64,000 bases of DNA, taken from the NCBI RefSeq assembly GCF_021018805.1, contig NC_086283.1:9189162-9253161 (forward strand), written 5' to 3'. Below are positions 1 to 11,242 of this stretch, piece after piece. A program made the position numbers and the translations under genes. Source of the DNA: Prinia subflava (taxonomy: Eukaryota > Chordata > Aves > Passeriformes > Cisticolidae). Under the pieces are notes generated by a model, which was not told the origin of the DNA, did not search any database, and saw only the letters and a list, made by a program, of their open reading frames with translations. The number at the start of each line of letters is the position of its first letter. Position 1 is the stretch's first letter.

Positions 1-455
1 ACGAGAAGGGCATTGAGGGGCTGGAGCGTGTCCAGAGAAGGGAACAGAGCTGGGGAAAGGTCTGGAGCTCAGCTCTGGTGAGAGGCAGCTGAGGGAGCTG
101 GGCATGTTTAGCCTGGAGAAGAGGAGGCTCAGGGGTCACCTTAGTGCTCTTCAACTCCCTGAGAGGAGGTGTAGCCAGCTGGGGGTCAGCCTCTTCTCAT
201 CACAGAAAGTGACAGGATGAGAGGCTAGAGTCTTAAGCCTTACTAGGGGAGGTTTAATTTGGATATTAGGAGGAATTTCTTCACAGAAGGAGTTGTTAAA
301 ACAGTGAAATGGACTGCTCAGGAAGGTGGTGGAATCATCTCCCCTGGAGGTGTTAAGTAAAGACTGGACATGACACTGACATGGTGGTCATAGGTTGGAT
401 CCAGTTATCTCAGAGGTCTTTTCCAACCTCATTGATTCTATGATTTTGTGAAATA
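1..455 (+). repeat. CR1 LINE fragment (3' part)
   Basis: The sequence follows the 3' region of the avian CR1 retrotransposon. It has a GGAGCGTGTCCAGAGAAGGG-like start, the stretch describing a tandem of 'aggaggaatttcttcacagaa' type, an 'aggaaggtggtggaatca' segment, and an end at about 430-452 with an ATTCTATGATTTTG-like tail. It lies in the sense direction on the plus strand and is probably cut by the window edge. It is diverged and carries no open reading frame of useful length. The identification is from recognition of the family, not from a database search. Confidence 0.9.
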
Positions 456-3400
456 CGTGTAGTTTTAATAAGAGGTTAAGTATTTGGAAATTGTGATGTT
501 GGTAAAGCTGACAAGATGAGAAAATACAGTGTTCATTTCATCAGTGACTGTCTATAAAATAGTTCTACTTGAGTAAAATTTACAGGAGTTCACTTCTTTG
601 TGAAGTTTTATAAGAAGTAGAATCCTGCCACAGGGATCACAATGCCAAATTTGGAATGTGTTCAGTAACAGAAGTGTAATGTTGTAATGATTACAGCCCT
701 TTAAATTTGGACACAACCTTAAGTACAAAAGCAAACCTCTGATGAAGAGCTCTTGTTTGTGATAGCCTCTAATACTTCCTCACCAGCAAAACAGCATCTC
801 AGAAATCGGATTTACCTGTTCCTTTAACCTCAGTGTGCTCTCAGTTATGCATTGGATCTCTTCCACAATTCTGAATAATACCATATACCAATGAACACTT
901 GTCATCTTTTTTGGTAATCCAAGTCAGATTGAATCAATTTTTCTTTCCCTGCCATTTTATGTGTGTATTTCTCATGAGACCCCTTTCCCCCACCTTTTAT
1001 TAAATCTTCAAAAAGTATCAGGCTGGAGCTATAACATACACTGCAGATCTAAAATTAAAAGCTTTAATGCTTTATAATGTTCCCTTTCCTTGTCTTCTAC
1101 AAAGGAAGAAAACACTTGCATCTTTTCATTAAATGATTTATCAGGACTAAGTACTTAAGAGAATGGGGTTTTTTAGTAAGTGTCATGACAATTTCAGTTG
1201 CTTTTAAATAGCAACTAACTTTGAGAGATTCGGTTTCAGTTTTTATCAGAGTACGGGTGAAGCATGACATTAAAGACCACCTCCCTTTTAACAGAATGCC
1301 ATGAAAATCATTAGTGAATAAGGCATAAATTCAAGCCAGTGTAATCATTGTGCCATGGTAGTCTCTTATTTGCGGGAAATAAAATCAGAGCACAGTGTGC
1401 AGTAACTGATAACCAGAGAGTCCTGCTGTCATGCAGACATAATCACAGGCATAGTGTGAGGAACTCTGAGTGTGCTGTTCCAGAGGGTTCAGAAGAACCT
1501 CTGCAGCAGAATGGTCTGACAGCAGAAAGCATTCCCAGCAGCCAGCATCCGGCACTTACAGCAGGCAGAATATGGGAAAAGACAGAACTGTGTATCTGCA
1601 AACAGGGAGTTGCACAGGCCAGGGGATGTGATGTTGATGTGATTATACTCAGTGCTTACTCTTTTTCAGCCAAACTGAGCTTTTTATGCAATTTAAACTG
1701 AAGCCTAAAATTAACTGTGAAACAGTCATGGTGTAATACAGCCACAAAATGGATGATAGTTTTTGCATCTTGCTTTTTAAATAAAGAGTGCAAGAGATCA
1801 GATTTTTAGTCAATTGCACTTCAGTTACATTAACTTTGTCTAGTAGTTGTCCCAAGTCGGACACCTTTCTCTAAAACTGTTTTACAAGTTTATTTGTAGT
1901 CTGTTATAACCATGTTCAAATTAATTACGAAAAGAAAGGAAAACATTACTGTTCTTGTAAAAAGGTGTCACAATATGCTGATTTCAGTTTCCCCAGACTT
2001 TCCATCAAGACTGAAGACCTGGTCCTAACCTTAGTTCTGGTCTTTATTGGAATGTAGGGCAAATTTACTTCTGTCTGTGGAGCTTCCCAATTAGATTAGA
2101 AAAGTCAGGTAACTGGTACAACTTCTCAGTTGCTGGTGAGATACAGAGCTCTTTAGCTCTTAGCTGTCTATCTCTGCAGACTTTAGACAGAACAGATTAG
2201 TAAATTCTTTGAGATTTTCTATAGAAAGTGCTGTGGACATGAGACGGAATTACCTTGACAGATTTTGAAATGCAAGGAAATTATGATTTATCTTGCTTCT
2301 GATTCTCATTATACTATTAGCTTGTGGAAATTACTAAAATGTTCTTTCTGCAAAAGAACTGTGACTTGCTCTTGCAACACTACAAATTTGTTCCATTCCC
2401 TTACAGATACAAGCACAAATAAACAAACTGTCCTTGTTTATCCTATAGCCATATTTGTAGATTGCTGCTAAATTATCTCTTTTAAGAGCAAATAGGGAGA
2501 AAAAAATAATTACTTAATCAGGCTGTGTTAAAGACGGAGTGAAGAGGTTAAACCTTACACTGTTCTTCTCTTCAAGGAGCTTTTTGGGAGAAACAAAACC
2601 ATGTTGCTGTATCACTCACTTTAACAAGGTTTGTCTTAATTTAACAGGTTTGATTGTGATTTCAGAGGAAACCAAACTGTCCAAATACAGAAGTATCCTG
2701 ATAAAAGCTGGAAGCACACACAGGCCTCTGTCTAATAAGTCTGCTACAGCAGACTGTGGTTTTTGAACCCTGAAAAACGATGTCCAAGACAGCGCTTTGT
2801 ATTTCACAGTAATTTCTTCACCAAACCCAAGAACTGGGGTTTGGTATTCTATATACATTTGTAAATGAAAATTGAGTATAAGACACTTACCTTTATATAT
2901 TTTTCTCCATTATAAATGTTTATATCCTAATACATTTATGGTTGCTCATCCATTAAGGTAAGACCACGATGAAACATTTAAACAATAAACATTATACCAT
3001 GGTTCTGTTACACACTTTGTAAAAGCAGGCATTTAACACATAGCCACATCCAAATCTGCCATCGCTTGCCGAAGGCAAGAGGTTTTGGAACCTAGAACTA
3101 CAACTGTCACGAATGGATCAGGAATGATCTACCTTAATTCTGCTGCTGCTGCAACAGCCCTTATGTGAGGACAGCTTTCTGTTTCAGCACTGTGGTGATC
3201 AGCTTTGGCAACAGCTCTGGGGCTTCCCACCTAACAATGGGTCAAATGAAATGCTGTTAAGGAATGGGTGAGATCTGTCATGATACCATTGTCTGAAACT
3301 ATAGCATGGACCAAATTTTTATTTTTAAACTGATAGATACACCATTTCATGACAGAATGAAGCACTTTAGAACAATTAATTAGAAATCTAGCAGTTAGGT

Positions 3401-4040
3401 AAGTAGTAATTATCTGCATCTGAAATTAAGCCTCACCACAGCAATGTTCTGACTTGCCTAAATAATAATTCTGAACGGGTAACAAGCCAAGAGAACAGCT
3501 CAGCTCTGCATCCTCCATTCTGTCTCTTAACCCATTCATCCCCTGAAAATTCCCATTGCAAAAAATAGTGACTACAGTGCAAGTGAACTTGCAGGAGGCA
3601 AATTTTGTTTCCTTATCATCACCACAGGGCCCAAAATACAGGAGTAATGTTTGTGGCTGACCTGCTCAATAGTTTGGTTTATATATGGCTGGAACTGCCA
3701 GCACTCCACCTGGGATGCTGTGTGAAACTTTCCAGCAGTGTGGGGTTTGTCTGAGCTGGGCTGCTTTGTGTAAGACCAACGAACTGCCCACTCAGGCACC
3801 ACGCAGGCCAGACCTTCAGCTTGCATGGCTTAACACTGATCTGCTGCCTGAATATATATACACAAAGGAGGTATCTTTTTCTCCCTCACTTAAGTACATT
3901 TAAATTTGTTCCTGAAAAGCAAAGTAAAACATGATTTCTCAGCAGAACAAACTCAACAGAAAAGTGCATTTAACATCACTTGAATTAATGGCAGTTTTAT
4001 AATTGTATGGTTATACAAAAAAGGCATAATTGTAGAAAGT
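456..4040. other. Non-coding region downstream of CISD2
   Basis: I see no recognisable coding exon, RNA gene or repeat family here. The open frames (for example 1348-1701 and 3685-3903) show no protein family and are bounded by AT-rich sequence. In mammals the next gene past CISD2 is an SLC9B sodium/proton antiporter gene, but I could not find any of its exons. Part of the right end may belong to the CISD2 3' UTR if distal poly(A) signals are used; an AATAAA on the minus strand lies at 3318-3323. Confidence 0.5.
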
Positions 4041-4043
4041 CAA

Positions 4044-4170
4044 TTTATTCTTGAAATAAATGACTTATTTACAGAGATAGGTACTTTACAGTTTTACAAA
4101 GCAGGCAAAATTCTTCTGAATAATGTACCAAAACAGTGACAAATTCATCACTGTCTAAATGCAGTTTATT
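4044..4170 (-). terminator. CISD2: CISD2 poly(A) signals (candidates)
   Basis: AATAAA hexamers on the minus strand lie at 4165-4170 and 4044-4049, about 120 and 245 bases past the CISD2 stop codon. Either could define a short 3' UTR. Longer 3' UTRs are known for this gene in mammals, so a more distal site is possible. The sequence alone does not decide which is used. Confidence 0.5.
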
Positions 4171-4290
4171 CCAAAAAGAAATCTACAGCAATCATGAAAC
4201 TGAATCATATCAATCACATAAAACGCTGCCCCTTGCAACTACAACAGTATAAAAGACTTTTTATCAGTCGTGATGTAGATGAAGTATCTG

Positions 4291-4380
4291 CTATACTTCT
4301 TTCTTCTTGAGTATTAGTGGACCTACATTATCTCCTGTTAATTCATTGTGCTTGTTGTGGGAGCCATCACAGACAGGGAA
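4291..4380 (-). CDS. CISD2: CISD2 coding exon 3 (C-terminus)
   Basis: Read on the minus strand this exon encodes [20 protein letters not shown] and then PLILKKKEV plus a TAG stop (4291-4293). It holds cluster ligands Cys109 and His113 and the DGSH signature. The acceptor CAG follows a T-rich tract (4381-4395 on the plus strand). It begins in phase 0, matching the end of exon 2. Confidence 0.97.
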   Translation of the reverse strand, partial: FPVCDGSHNKHNELTGDNVGPLILKKKEV

Positions 4381-7300
4381 CTGAAAAAAAAAAATAAAGC
4401 ACAAGTAATTAGCATAATTCTGTACAGCAGTTGCATGGTGATTTCTGTATTTCCTCTAAGCCCTGAGCACTCTGATAATGTTGCTAGTTCCTCCTGTGAT
4501 GTCCTGGTTAAATGTCAAACTCCCTGCCTCCTATCAGACATAGGACACTAAGGAAAACAAACACTGTTAATGGGTAGCTAAGTTTGTGAGATCCTAAAAT
4601 AGCTGTTCTTAGACATAAAGTTGGGGACAAAGCCTTTTCCATGAAAGAGCAGCAAACAAAGCAGCCATCACAGCTACTAATGGATTTATTGTGGAACTAG
4701 TAAAACTGCTCTTAATAGATTTAGTCATTTGCAACCAGAAAATACTTTTTAAAGAAATGCTGAAATTCTTGGTTGAAGTGATTAGTGCAAAGTGAGAATA
4801 GCTGAGTAAGCTTCTTCAGGGCAAACATTTTGTTTTTATTAAAAAAGAAAGCATTTGGTCCAGAGAGAATAAAACCAGAGTGTGGTAAGGACATTCAAAA
4901 TTGAATCAGGAAATGAAAATTGAGGCTAGATGAAATATACTCCTTTACATCTAGTTGATTTGAGGGATATGTAATATCCCAACCAGTCATCTCACTGCTC
5001 TGGACCAGATGGGAATCTCCCTCACCAACACAGGCCCAGCCTTATTTTCATTCTAGTATGAACAACTTTCTAAGCATTGTTTTTTGCAAAATAAGAGTAG
5101 TTGCCTTTTAATTAGTTGCACTGTATTTCCAAATAGTAAAACAGGTTTGCCTGGTTTATTCTACTCGCTCTATTTAGGGAGTGTGGTCACTCTCTAAATG
5201 TTTCTAGAAAAACCCTACTGTGTTTCTTTCAAGTTTCTACAGTTGCTTTCTTCATGTAGATAGGTTTGTGCCATTCTATAACGTTCAGGAACATGTTCCA
5301 ACTCCAGACAAAAAGGCAACAGCTCAACACAGAGCAATCCACTACCAAAACACTGATAAAAATGTGCAAGTTTCAATCTCTAATCCTACAGTAGCACCAT
5401 GTCTTACCGTCTTTGAACGCCAACACCTGCAGTAAGCTTTAGTGAGGCACAGATCTTCAATGTTTATCTCATTCACTACTTTGGGATTTTCCTTCTGTAT
5501 CTTGAGGTTAATCAAGCTATCCTTCTGCTGTTTCTTCTTGGGGAGGAAGGGACGAACAGCAAGGTAACCGAGCAAGGCCAGCACGCCCAGGAAAGGCAGT
5601 AACCGCAGCCATTCTGAAACTAAAGATAAGGTGGGATTTAGGGTGGCTCTCCACAGCACGCCGGGATGGTGCAACATCAGCTACTTTCAAATGGCTTAGG
5701 CTGAGGGTATGGAACGAGACTGCTAAGTCAACAGCCCTCAGGGCAAACAAGATTCCACTGGTGAGTCTCAAGGAAAAAAAGAAAAGACATAGATTAAGCC
5801 CTAGGATTTACTCCAGCCAAAGTAAAAACCTGACTCCTAGCATTTAATATGAAATTGAATTTTATCACTCTAGAAGATGATTCAATGGAAGATAATAAAT
5901 ACAAAACAAATAAAAGATTTACTGAAATGGGCAACCCTAAAGCACTGGCAAAATCTTCATCAATCTTTTTGGTTTTATTTTTTAGACCTCTGTTTGTTCA
6001 GAGATCTGCAACCAGTTTCTACAACACAGAGAAAGAAAGACACCTAAGATCAGTAGGTCAAGTCACAGAAAATTGCTTTTTACAAGGTAAGGAACTTCTT
6101 TCAAGTACAAGTGAAAAAAAGTATCTCCTGCAGATCTGGATGCCCTGCTACATCATTATATATCTTGTAGACATACTGGTGAGAGAAGACTTACTGGACT
6201 TTCTAAGAAATGCGTCGGTAATTGGCATTTATATATATATATATATATATATATACTATATATACATATAAGGTGGATACACTTTTCCAGCAAAACATGC
6301 AATGACAATACTTCAGTGCAATTTAAATACCAGGGTGCACTAAAGGTTGAGAGAATTTTTCTAAATTTCTGGAAAATGTGTTAAGGCTAAACACTCATAC
6401 AGAAGGGAGTTTAAAAATATTTTAGAAGAAAAAGAAAAAAGCATAACAAGCTGGAGCACAAACAGCTGCACAAGCACTGTTGGCAAAAATGTGGATCTCT
6501 ACAAATCTACTCCTCTGAACTCCAAGACAGAGCAGACATTCCAAGAGGCACACCAGGACCAGAGCATCTGTCAAGTGTGTGGTGATTGTAACTGGGCTAA
6601 GATTGACACACAAAAAGGACACGTCTCACACTCTGATACAGCATCACAATCAAAACAGTGGTCATGTCTGTGGATGACTCACAGCCAGTTGGGTTCATTC
6701 AAGTGGAAGGAGAACATGATAGCTATAACCTCTGAGAAAGGAAATTAGAAATAAACATAAATAGGATGTACAAGGCTATTATTTAGGATGGCTATTATGT
6801 AATATTTATACCAAGGTAAATAAATACTTTTGTCCTCACTAGCCAGTAAATTCTGTGTTTACTTCTAATCTGGGAGTCTCTGGAAAGTCCCCAGTTACAT
6901 TCATGTGCACACTAATCATAAACTGGCTTGTTATTGCCAAAAGACTTCCTGAAGCTCCTACATTTAAACTGGAAAATCTGATCATGTTCTAAGGCATGAG
7001 ATACAAGACCCTGTCAGAGATCATTAGGCTGAGTGAGCAGGAATAGGAAAAACCCTTCATCTAAACTAATGCAATGATGTCTTCCTACAAGGGTAGACTG
7101 CTCTGGTTTTGAAGCCATTCATACCTTTCTGAAGCAGATGTAGGGCAATTCACAAGACTATTTTCACAGCTGACAACTCAACCATTACACTGATTCTGGA
7201 GATTCCTTATCGGTTCTGCTGCATGGGGAGAAGCAGACTTTGGAGACAGAAATGAAGAGTAGTGTATGGAACAGGTCAGTCTTCAGACTTGTGTGAGATA

Positions 7301-10300
7301 GAGACCAATCCCAAAGATAAGTCCTGGAAAAGTATTGCAAACCAGAGAATTCCAAGAAGCTGAGGCCACGGGTATTTTCAAGGAAAGGTTGTCTTAAGTT
7401 TTAGTCTAACAGTAACACGTCCAAAAACAAAAGAAACACACTATGAACAAAGGTACAGACCAGCCGCTGAGAGGACAATCAAAGCAGGTATTCCCTGCTT
7501 GTCTTCCATCAGCTGCTCCTTTGGTATCTTTGACTTATGTTTCAGCTATTTTTTGTGGAGATAACCCTATGCAGACCCAAAGCAGCTTCTTACAGTAACA
7601 GTTCAACTGCAAACCAAAATTTTAACAAGTATTAACTACCAGTCAAAAGGAATATTGGAACTGTACTTGTATAGTCTCTGAACTGATGACATTCTTCACG
7701 CAGATTCAAAGTACTTACTAATTACATTCTCTTTAGAACTAATAAGCAGATCTACCCTGGTTTTGGTTGTTTGCTATTTTGAGGTGAATGTCTATGCCAT
7801 ATTAATGACATCTTCCAGGACAAAAAGCAATGCTGGCATGAGACAACACTGTCCATTTCACTGAACTTGAGAAGGGAAGGCTAAAGAAGCAATGACGAGA
7901 CACCGAAAGAGGCTGCTGAGCAGCACAGCTTGGTAATTTAGATAGCCACCTTCAAACCCAAGGTCAAACATTCTTTCCTTCCTGCCTCACTGCTTTTACC
8001 TTCAGGAGGTGTGCACTGGATGTTAACAGACTTTCTCCTCAAACAAGCAGTTTTTCATTCTGGTTTCGCAAGCTCACAACAGACAACAGGTGTCCAGATC
8101 TTTAACCAGCACACTATACAACATCCTATACAAAAACCAAGGCGTTCCATGTACTTTTGGTCTGTTGTTTCTACAACCGATGCACAGCAGGAGCTGAAGC
8201 TGCATCTGCCTGCAAGCTAATGAGAGCTCACAGAAGCAATAGAAGAGTTAAGAAAAGAGCGCGCTGTTCCAAATCTGGATCATGGCCTGCATTTTCAAAC
8301 AAGGTCTGTGCTGCCCAGTGTTTCATAGTGCTGGTCCCTGACAAAATTCAATAGATGCCACCAAAGGGCAAATATTAATGCACTTTAAATGTTCTTAGAC
8401 CAATGTTACTTCTCACATTCCAATGCCAACTGCCAAAGAATATACTTCGTAATTTGTAATACTAGCAAACACAAAAGGGAATGTTAATTTTCTCTGTTGT
8501 TTAATAGTCTTTCCCTAATGATAATTCACTGCAAAATAACCCCAGGACTGGGAGACCCCTGCTCTTAGAAGATTGTAACTTTAGGACAGGACAAAGACCA
8601 CAACAACACAGAAGAGGCAGCACTTGCTCAAGCAATCATTTTCTCAAATGAAACTTAAGACTGACAGCAGCTCTGCGTGCAAGTAAGCACACGACTCTTC
8701 AATGAGCAATGACGTTTCAATGACTTTCAATAACCTTTACACACTAAGAGGTGGTAATTTTTTAATTTAGGTGCCTAGGATGCAGTGTCCTACAATATCC
8801 TTCTCATAAGTCTCATTGTGTTACATTTACCCTATGCCATAATTTGAAGCTCCTGTACAATTTTGCTTTTTTCCCTCCATTTTCATTTACATTCACCCTG
8901 GGAGGAAGATGTATAAGCACGGCAGCAGATACTAGTGTAGCCTGCTATTGAAAAAAAATTTTAAATGTAAAAATGTTCTCTCTAGAGCCATGTATTTTTA
9001 AATATACCTTTGTCTCCCATTTTTAAAGTTCATCAAAAAAAAATCACTAGGAACTAGAGGCAGTGGATTTTTCAGGCATGCTCATTAAATCCTACCAGTT
9101 CTCAAAAAGAGTTTCTGACTCAGTTCCTTCTTTTACTTTTGTTTAATATTTTTGGGACTGACATTTCACATGTTTGGTTTATACTTAAGAAGTCAGTTGT
9201 TCACTTATTGCCCTCTCTCCAAATTCGAGGAAGTACCTTGAAGTCAACGGGGTAAAAAATGTGACAACAAAACAGTTCTCCCCCACTGATCACATTATGT
9301 GAAAACCCCAAAGTCCTGATTTTGGTCTACAGACCAGACCTTTCAGAGGTTTTCAGAATCAATCGCATTACTACTATGCATTATGAGAGACTGTACAAAT
9401 AAAATCCTGTTACAGAAAAACATGGTTAGACAAGTGAAGCGGTCGGATACTAAAATATTACTAAGCTTAAGAAATTTTAAGTCAGGTTGTGGTTACAAGG
9501 GCAATTGGCTTCATTAGGAAACTGCCAAATACTAGAAATAGGAGAAGATGTGTTGTTCTACAGTTTATGCTCCCCTACCTCCCAACTTTGTAGCAGCTGA
9601 ATTTCTCTATTTGGTAAGTACAATTAACAGCTTTTTCATATGAGAGAGTAGTTGTGGAAGACGCATAGTTAATTTAGAAGAGATTTGCTTGTCCCTGAGG
9701 AAGATAATGAGACTTGCAGTTCACAAGCAGCATAAACATGCTGGAAAAAAGAAGTGGTCAAAGCCAGCTTTAAATAAACTGTGCCTGTTCTAAATTTAAC
9801 AATTTTCCAACACTACTACAGTCGTGGTGTTAGTGCTGCAAGATATAAGGTTGATTCTACAGTTCGATAACTTTTTCTAATTCTACGTTCTGTGGGGAAT
9901 ATTCCTTCCTTCTTGTCACTGAACTAATCCCATCACTTGACACTGCTTGAGGGCCCGCCTGTGTTGTCAGCGCCGAGCCTGGGCACCCAGAGCCTCATTG
10001 TGCTCTGAGCACCCACAGAAATCGTCACGACTCACTTTTCTTTCTTGCTCATTCTGTGACAGGTCTACAATCAATGAACTGGTGTTTCTACTTCCTCACG
10101 CAGAAAATACTTACAAAAATAACTAAATTAAAAAACTACCCTAACTTTATATAGGTGGCTGGTTCCCAGAAAGCCATTTCTTTGGTTTAACTCGGTATAG
10201 ATGCTGTCTTTGACCTGTGAAGCAGAGGAAGAGGCTGTGCTTTAGGCCTCTGGTTAATCCCAATCCATCTCGGCGCACGGCCTTTGGCTCCCCGGCATCG

Positions 10301-10660
10301 ATTCCCAGAGGAATTTCAGACGCGAACGTTTTACTCTGTCCCTGCACTTCATCCGGACAGCTCCCCCTGCCCCACACGGCACCGCCACCTCCTGTCGGGT
10401 CATTCCCCTGCTGCACCGGTTCAAGGTTCGGGTTTCCCGTTCTGTGACGCGGCCGGGAGACACCGGGCGATGCCTGCAGCGAGGGGTCAGAGCCGCATCC
10501 CAGGAAGGACTGACCGCGCCGCCGGGGCAGGAAGGGGGTCCCGCTCCCCGCGCCTACCTGTGAGGCGGATGAAGCCGCCGACGCTCTCGGGCAGAGGCAG
10601 GCGCTTGAGGTAGGCGGGCAGCTGGACCTTGACGATGCGGGCCAGAGTCTCCAGCACCAT
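4291..10660 (-). CDS. CISD2: CISD2 (NAF-1/Miner1), CDGSH iron-sulfur protein 2, whole coding span
   Basis: Three coding exons join in frame: 10660-10558, 5619-5408 and 4380-4291, giving 134 residues (human, from memory, 135). The protein is a homodimeric 2Fe-2S protein anchored in the ER and outer mitochondrial membranes, involved in calcium handling, autophagy control and lifespan; human loss causes Wolfram syndrome type 2. Residues 37-60 form the single membrane segment. The CDGSH ligands are Cys98, Cys100, Cys109 and His113 in [16 protein letters not shown]. Introns are 4938 and 1027 bases, with GTAGGC...TAG and GTAAGA...CAG ends. Compared with human, one Ala is missing just before the first ligand. 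The start was chosen because it is the family N-terminus, and no earlier ATG in the same frame was found. Confidence 0.97.
4381..5407 (-). other. CISD2: CISD2 intron 2
   Basis: This 1027-base intron lies between the GTAAGAC donor (5407-5401) and the CAG acceptor. I see no repeat family, exon or RNA gene inside it. Confidence 0.9.
5408..5619 (-). CDS. CISD2: CISD2 coding exon 2 (membrane segment, first two cluster ligands)
   Basis: The exon is 212 bases. It completes a split Val codon (G from exon 1 plus TT) and then encodes [20 protein letters not shown], the basic linker [11 protein letters not shown], the dimer beta region, and ligands Cys98 and Cys100 in CRCWRSKT. It ends in phase 0. The acceptor is CTTTAG; an in-line TTTCAG six bases inside the exon would break the frame and so was not chosen. 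The segment reads LTKAYCRCW, where human has LTKAAYCRCW. Confidence 0.97.
5620..10557 (-). other. CISD2: CISD2 intron 1
   Basis: This 4938-base intron is AT-rich apart from its promoter end. It contains an alternating TA tract (6230-6270). Open frames such as 6491-6748 (plus strand) have no recognisable domain, and I regard them as chance. I see no CR1 or other dispersed repeat. Confidence 0.85.
6230..6270. repeat. (TA)n microsatellite
   Basis: About 25 bases of uninterrupted TA alternation (6230-6255) are followed by imperfect TA units with C interruptions up to 6270. The tract lies in CISD2 intron 1 and is probably length-polymorphic. Confidence 0.95.
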
Positions 10661-10900
10661 TGCCAGCCTCTGCCGCCGTCCCCCCGCGCGCCGACCCGGG
10701 ATGCGCCCGCCACGCACGCGCGGCGGGGCGGGGCCGCGCACGCGCCCAGGCGGCCGGGCCCCTGCCCCCGCGCGCGCCACCCGGGCCGCGCTTCCCGCCG
10801 GCGCCGCTAGGGGGCGCTGCCGCCGGCGCGGAGGCGGGGGAGGGGGTGGGCGCGCTCCCGCCGCCAGGGGGCGCGCGGGCGGGGAAGGGGAGGGAAGGAG
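10300..10900 (-). promoter_or_regulatory. CISD2: CISD2 CpG-island promoter
   Basis: The region is very rich in G, C and CpG, lacks an obvious TATA box, and surrounds the CISD2 start codon. A GGGGCGGGGC Sp1-type box lies at 10725-10734, about 65 bases upstream of the ATG, with several further GC-rich elements to about 10860. From memory the human CISD2 and UBE2D3 transcription starts are head to head and close together, so plus-strand initiation here is plausible but cannot be seen. Boundaries are by eye. Confidence 0.75.
10558..10660 (-). CDS. CISD2: CISD2 coding exon 1
   Basis: The exon has 34 codons plus one base and encodes [20 protein letters not shown] and then [14 protein letters not shown]. 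This is the luminal or cytosol-facing N-terminal region typical of CISD2. The donor is CAG|GTAGGC. It ends in phase 1, matching the TT that opens exon 2. It differs from human at a few positions (for example SV to TL, and ITGFA to VGGFI). Confidence 0.95.
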
Positions 10901-11082
10901 CGGGAAGGTGCGGGAAGGTGCGGGAAGGTGCGGGAAGGTGCGGGAAGGTGCGGGAAGGTGCGGGAAGGGAAGGTGCGGGAAGGTGCGGGAGGGTGCGGGA
11001 AGGTGCGGAAGGGAAGGTGCGGGAAGGGAAGGTGCGGGAAGGGAAGGTGCGGGAAGGTGCGGGAAGGTGCGGGAAGGGAAGA
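10890..11082. repeat. 10-bp minisatellite, (CGGGAAGGTG)n with GGGAA insertions
   Basis: Ten-base units CGGGAAGGTG start cleanly at 10901 and run, with variants and single GGGAA insertions, to about 11080. The array sits about 240 bases upstream of the CISD2 start codon. It grades into the pure pentamer array that follows, suggesting both grew from the same GGGAA core. Confidence 0.95.
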
Positions 11083-11242
11083 AGGGAAGGGAAGGGAAGG
11101 GAAGGGAAGGGAAGGGAAGGGAAGGGAAGGGAAGGGAAGGGAAGGGAAGGGAAGGGAAGGGAAGGGAAGGGAAGGGAAGGGAAGGGAAGGGAAGGGAAGG
11201 GAAGGGAAGGGAAGGGAAGGGAAGGGAAGGGAAGGGAAGGGA
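11083..11242. repeat. (GGGAA)n pentamer array
   Basis: About 32 near-perfect copies of GGGAA lie in a row, purine-only on the plus strand. The long open frames that cross it in several frames on both strands are products of the repeat and not genes. The array is G-quadruplex capable (GGG runs every two bases) and, as a polypurine mirror tract, could form triplex DNA. Confidence 0.97.

Noticed and set aside
1..4000. Exons of the SLC9B gene expected beyond CISD2
   Set aside because: No frame shows antiporter-like membrane segments with splice sites; that gene, if conserved here, must lie outside the window.
10890..11082. Regular short repeats that could suggest a CRISPR array
   Set aside because: The units are contiguous 10-mers with no spacers, in a vertebrate genome: a minisatellite.
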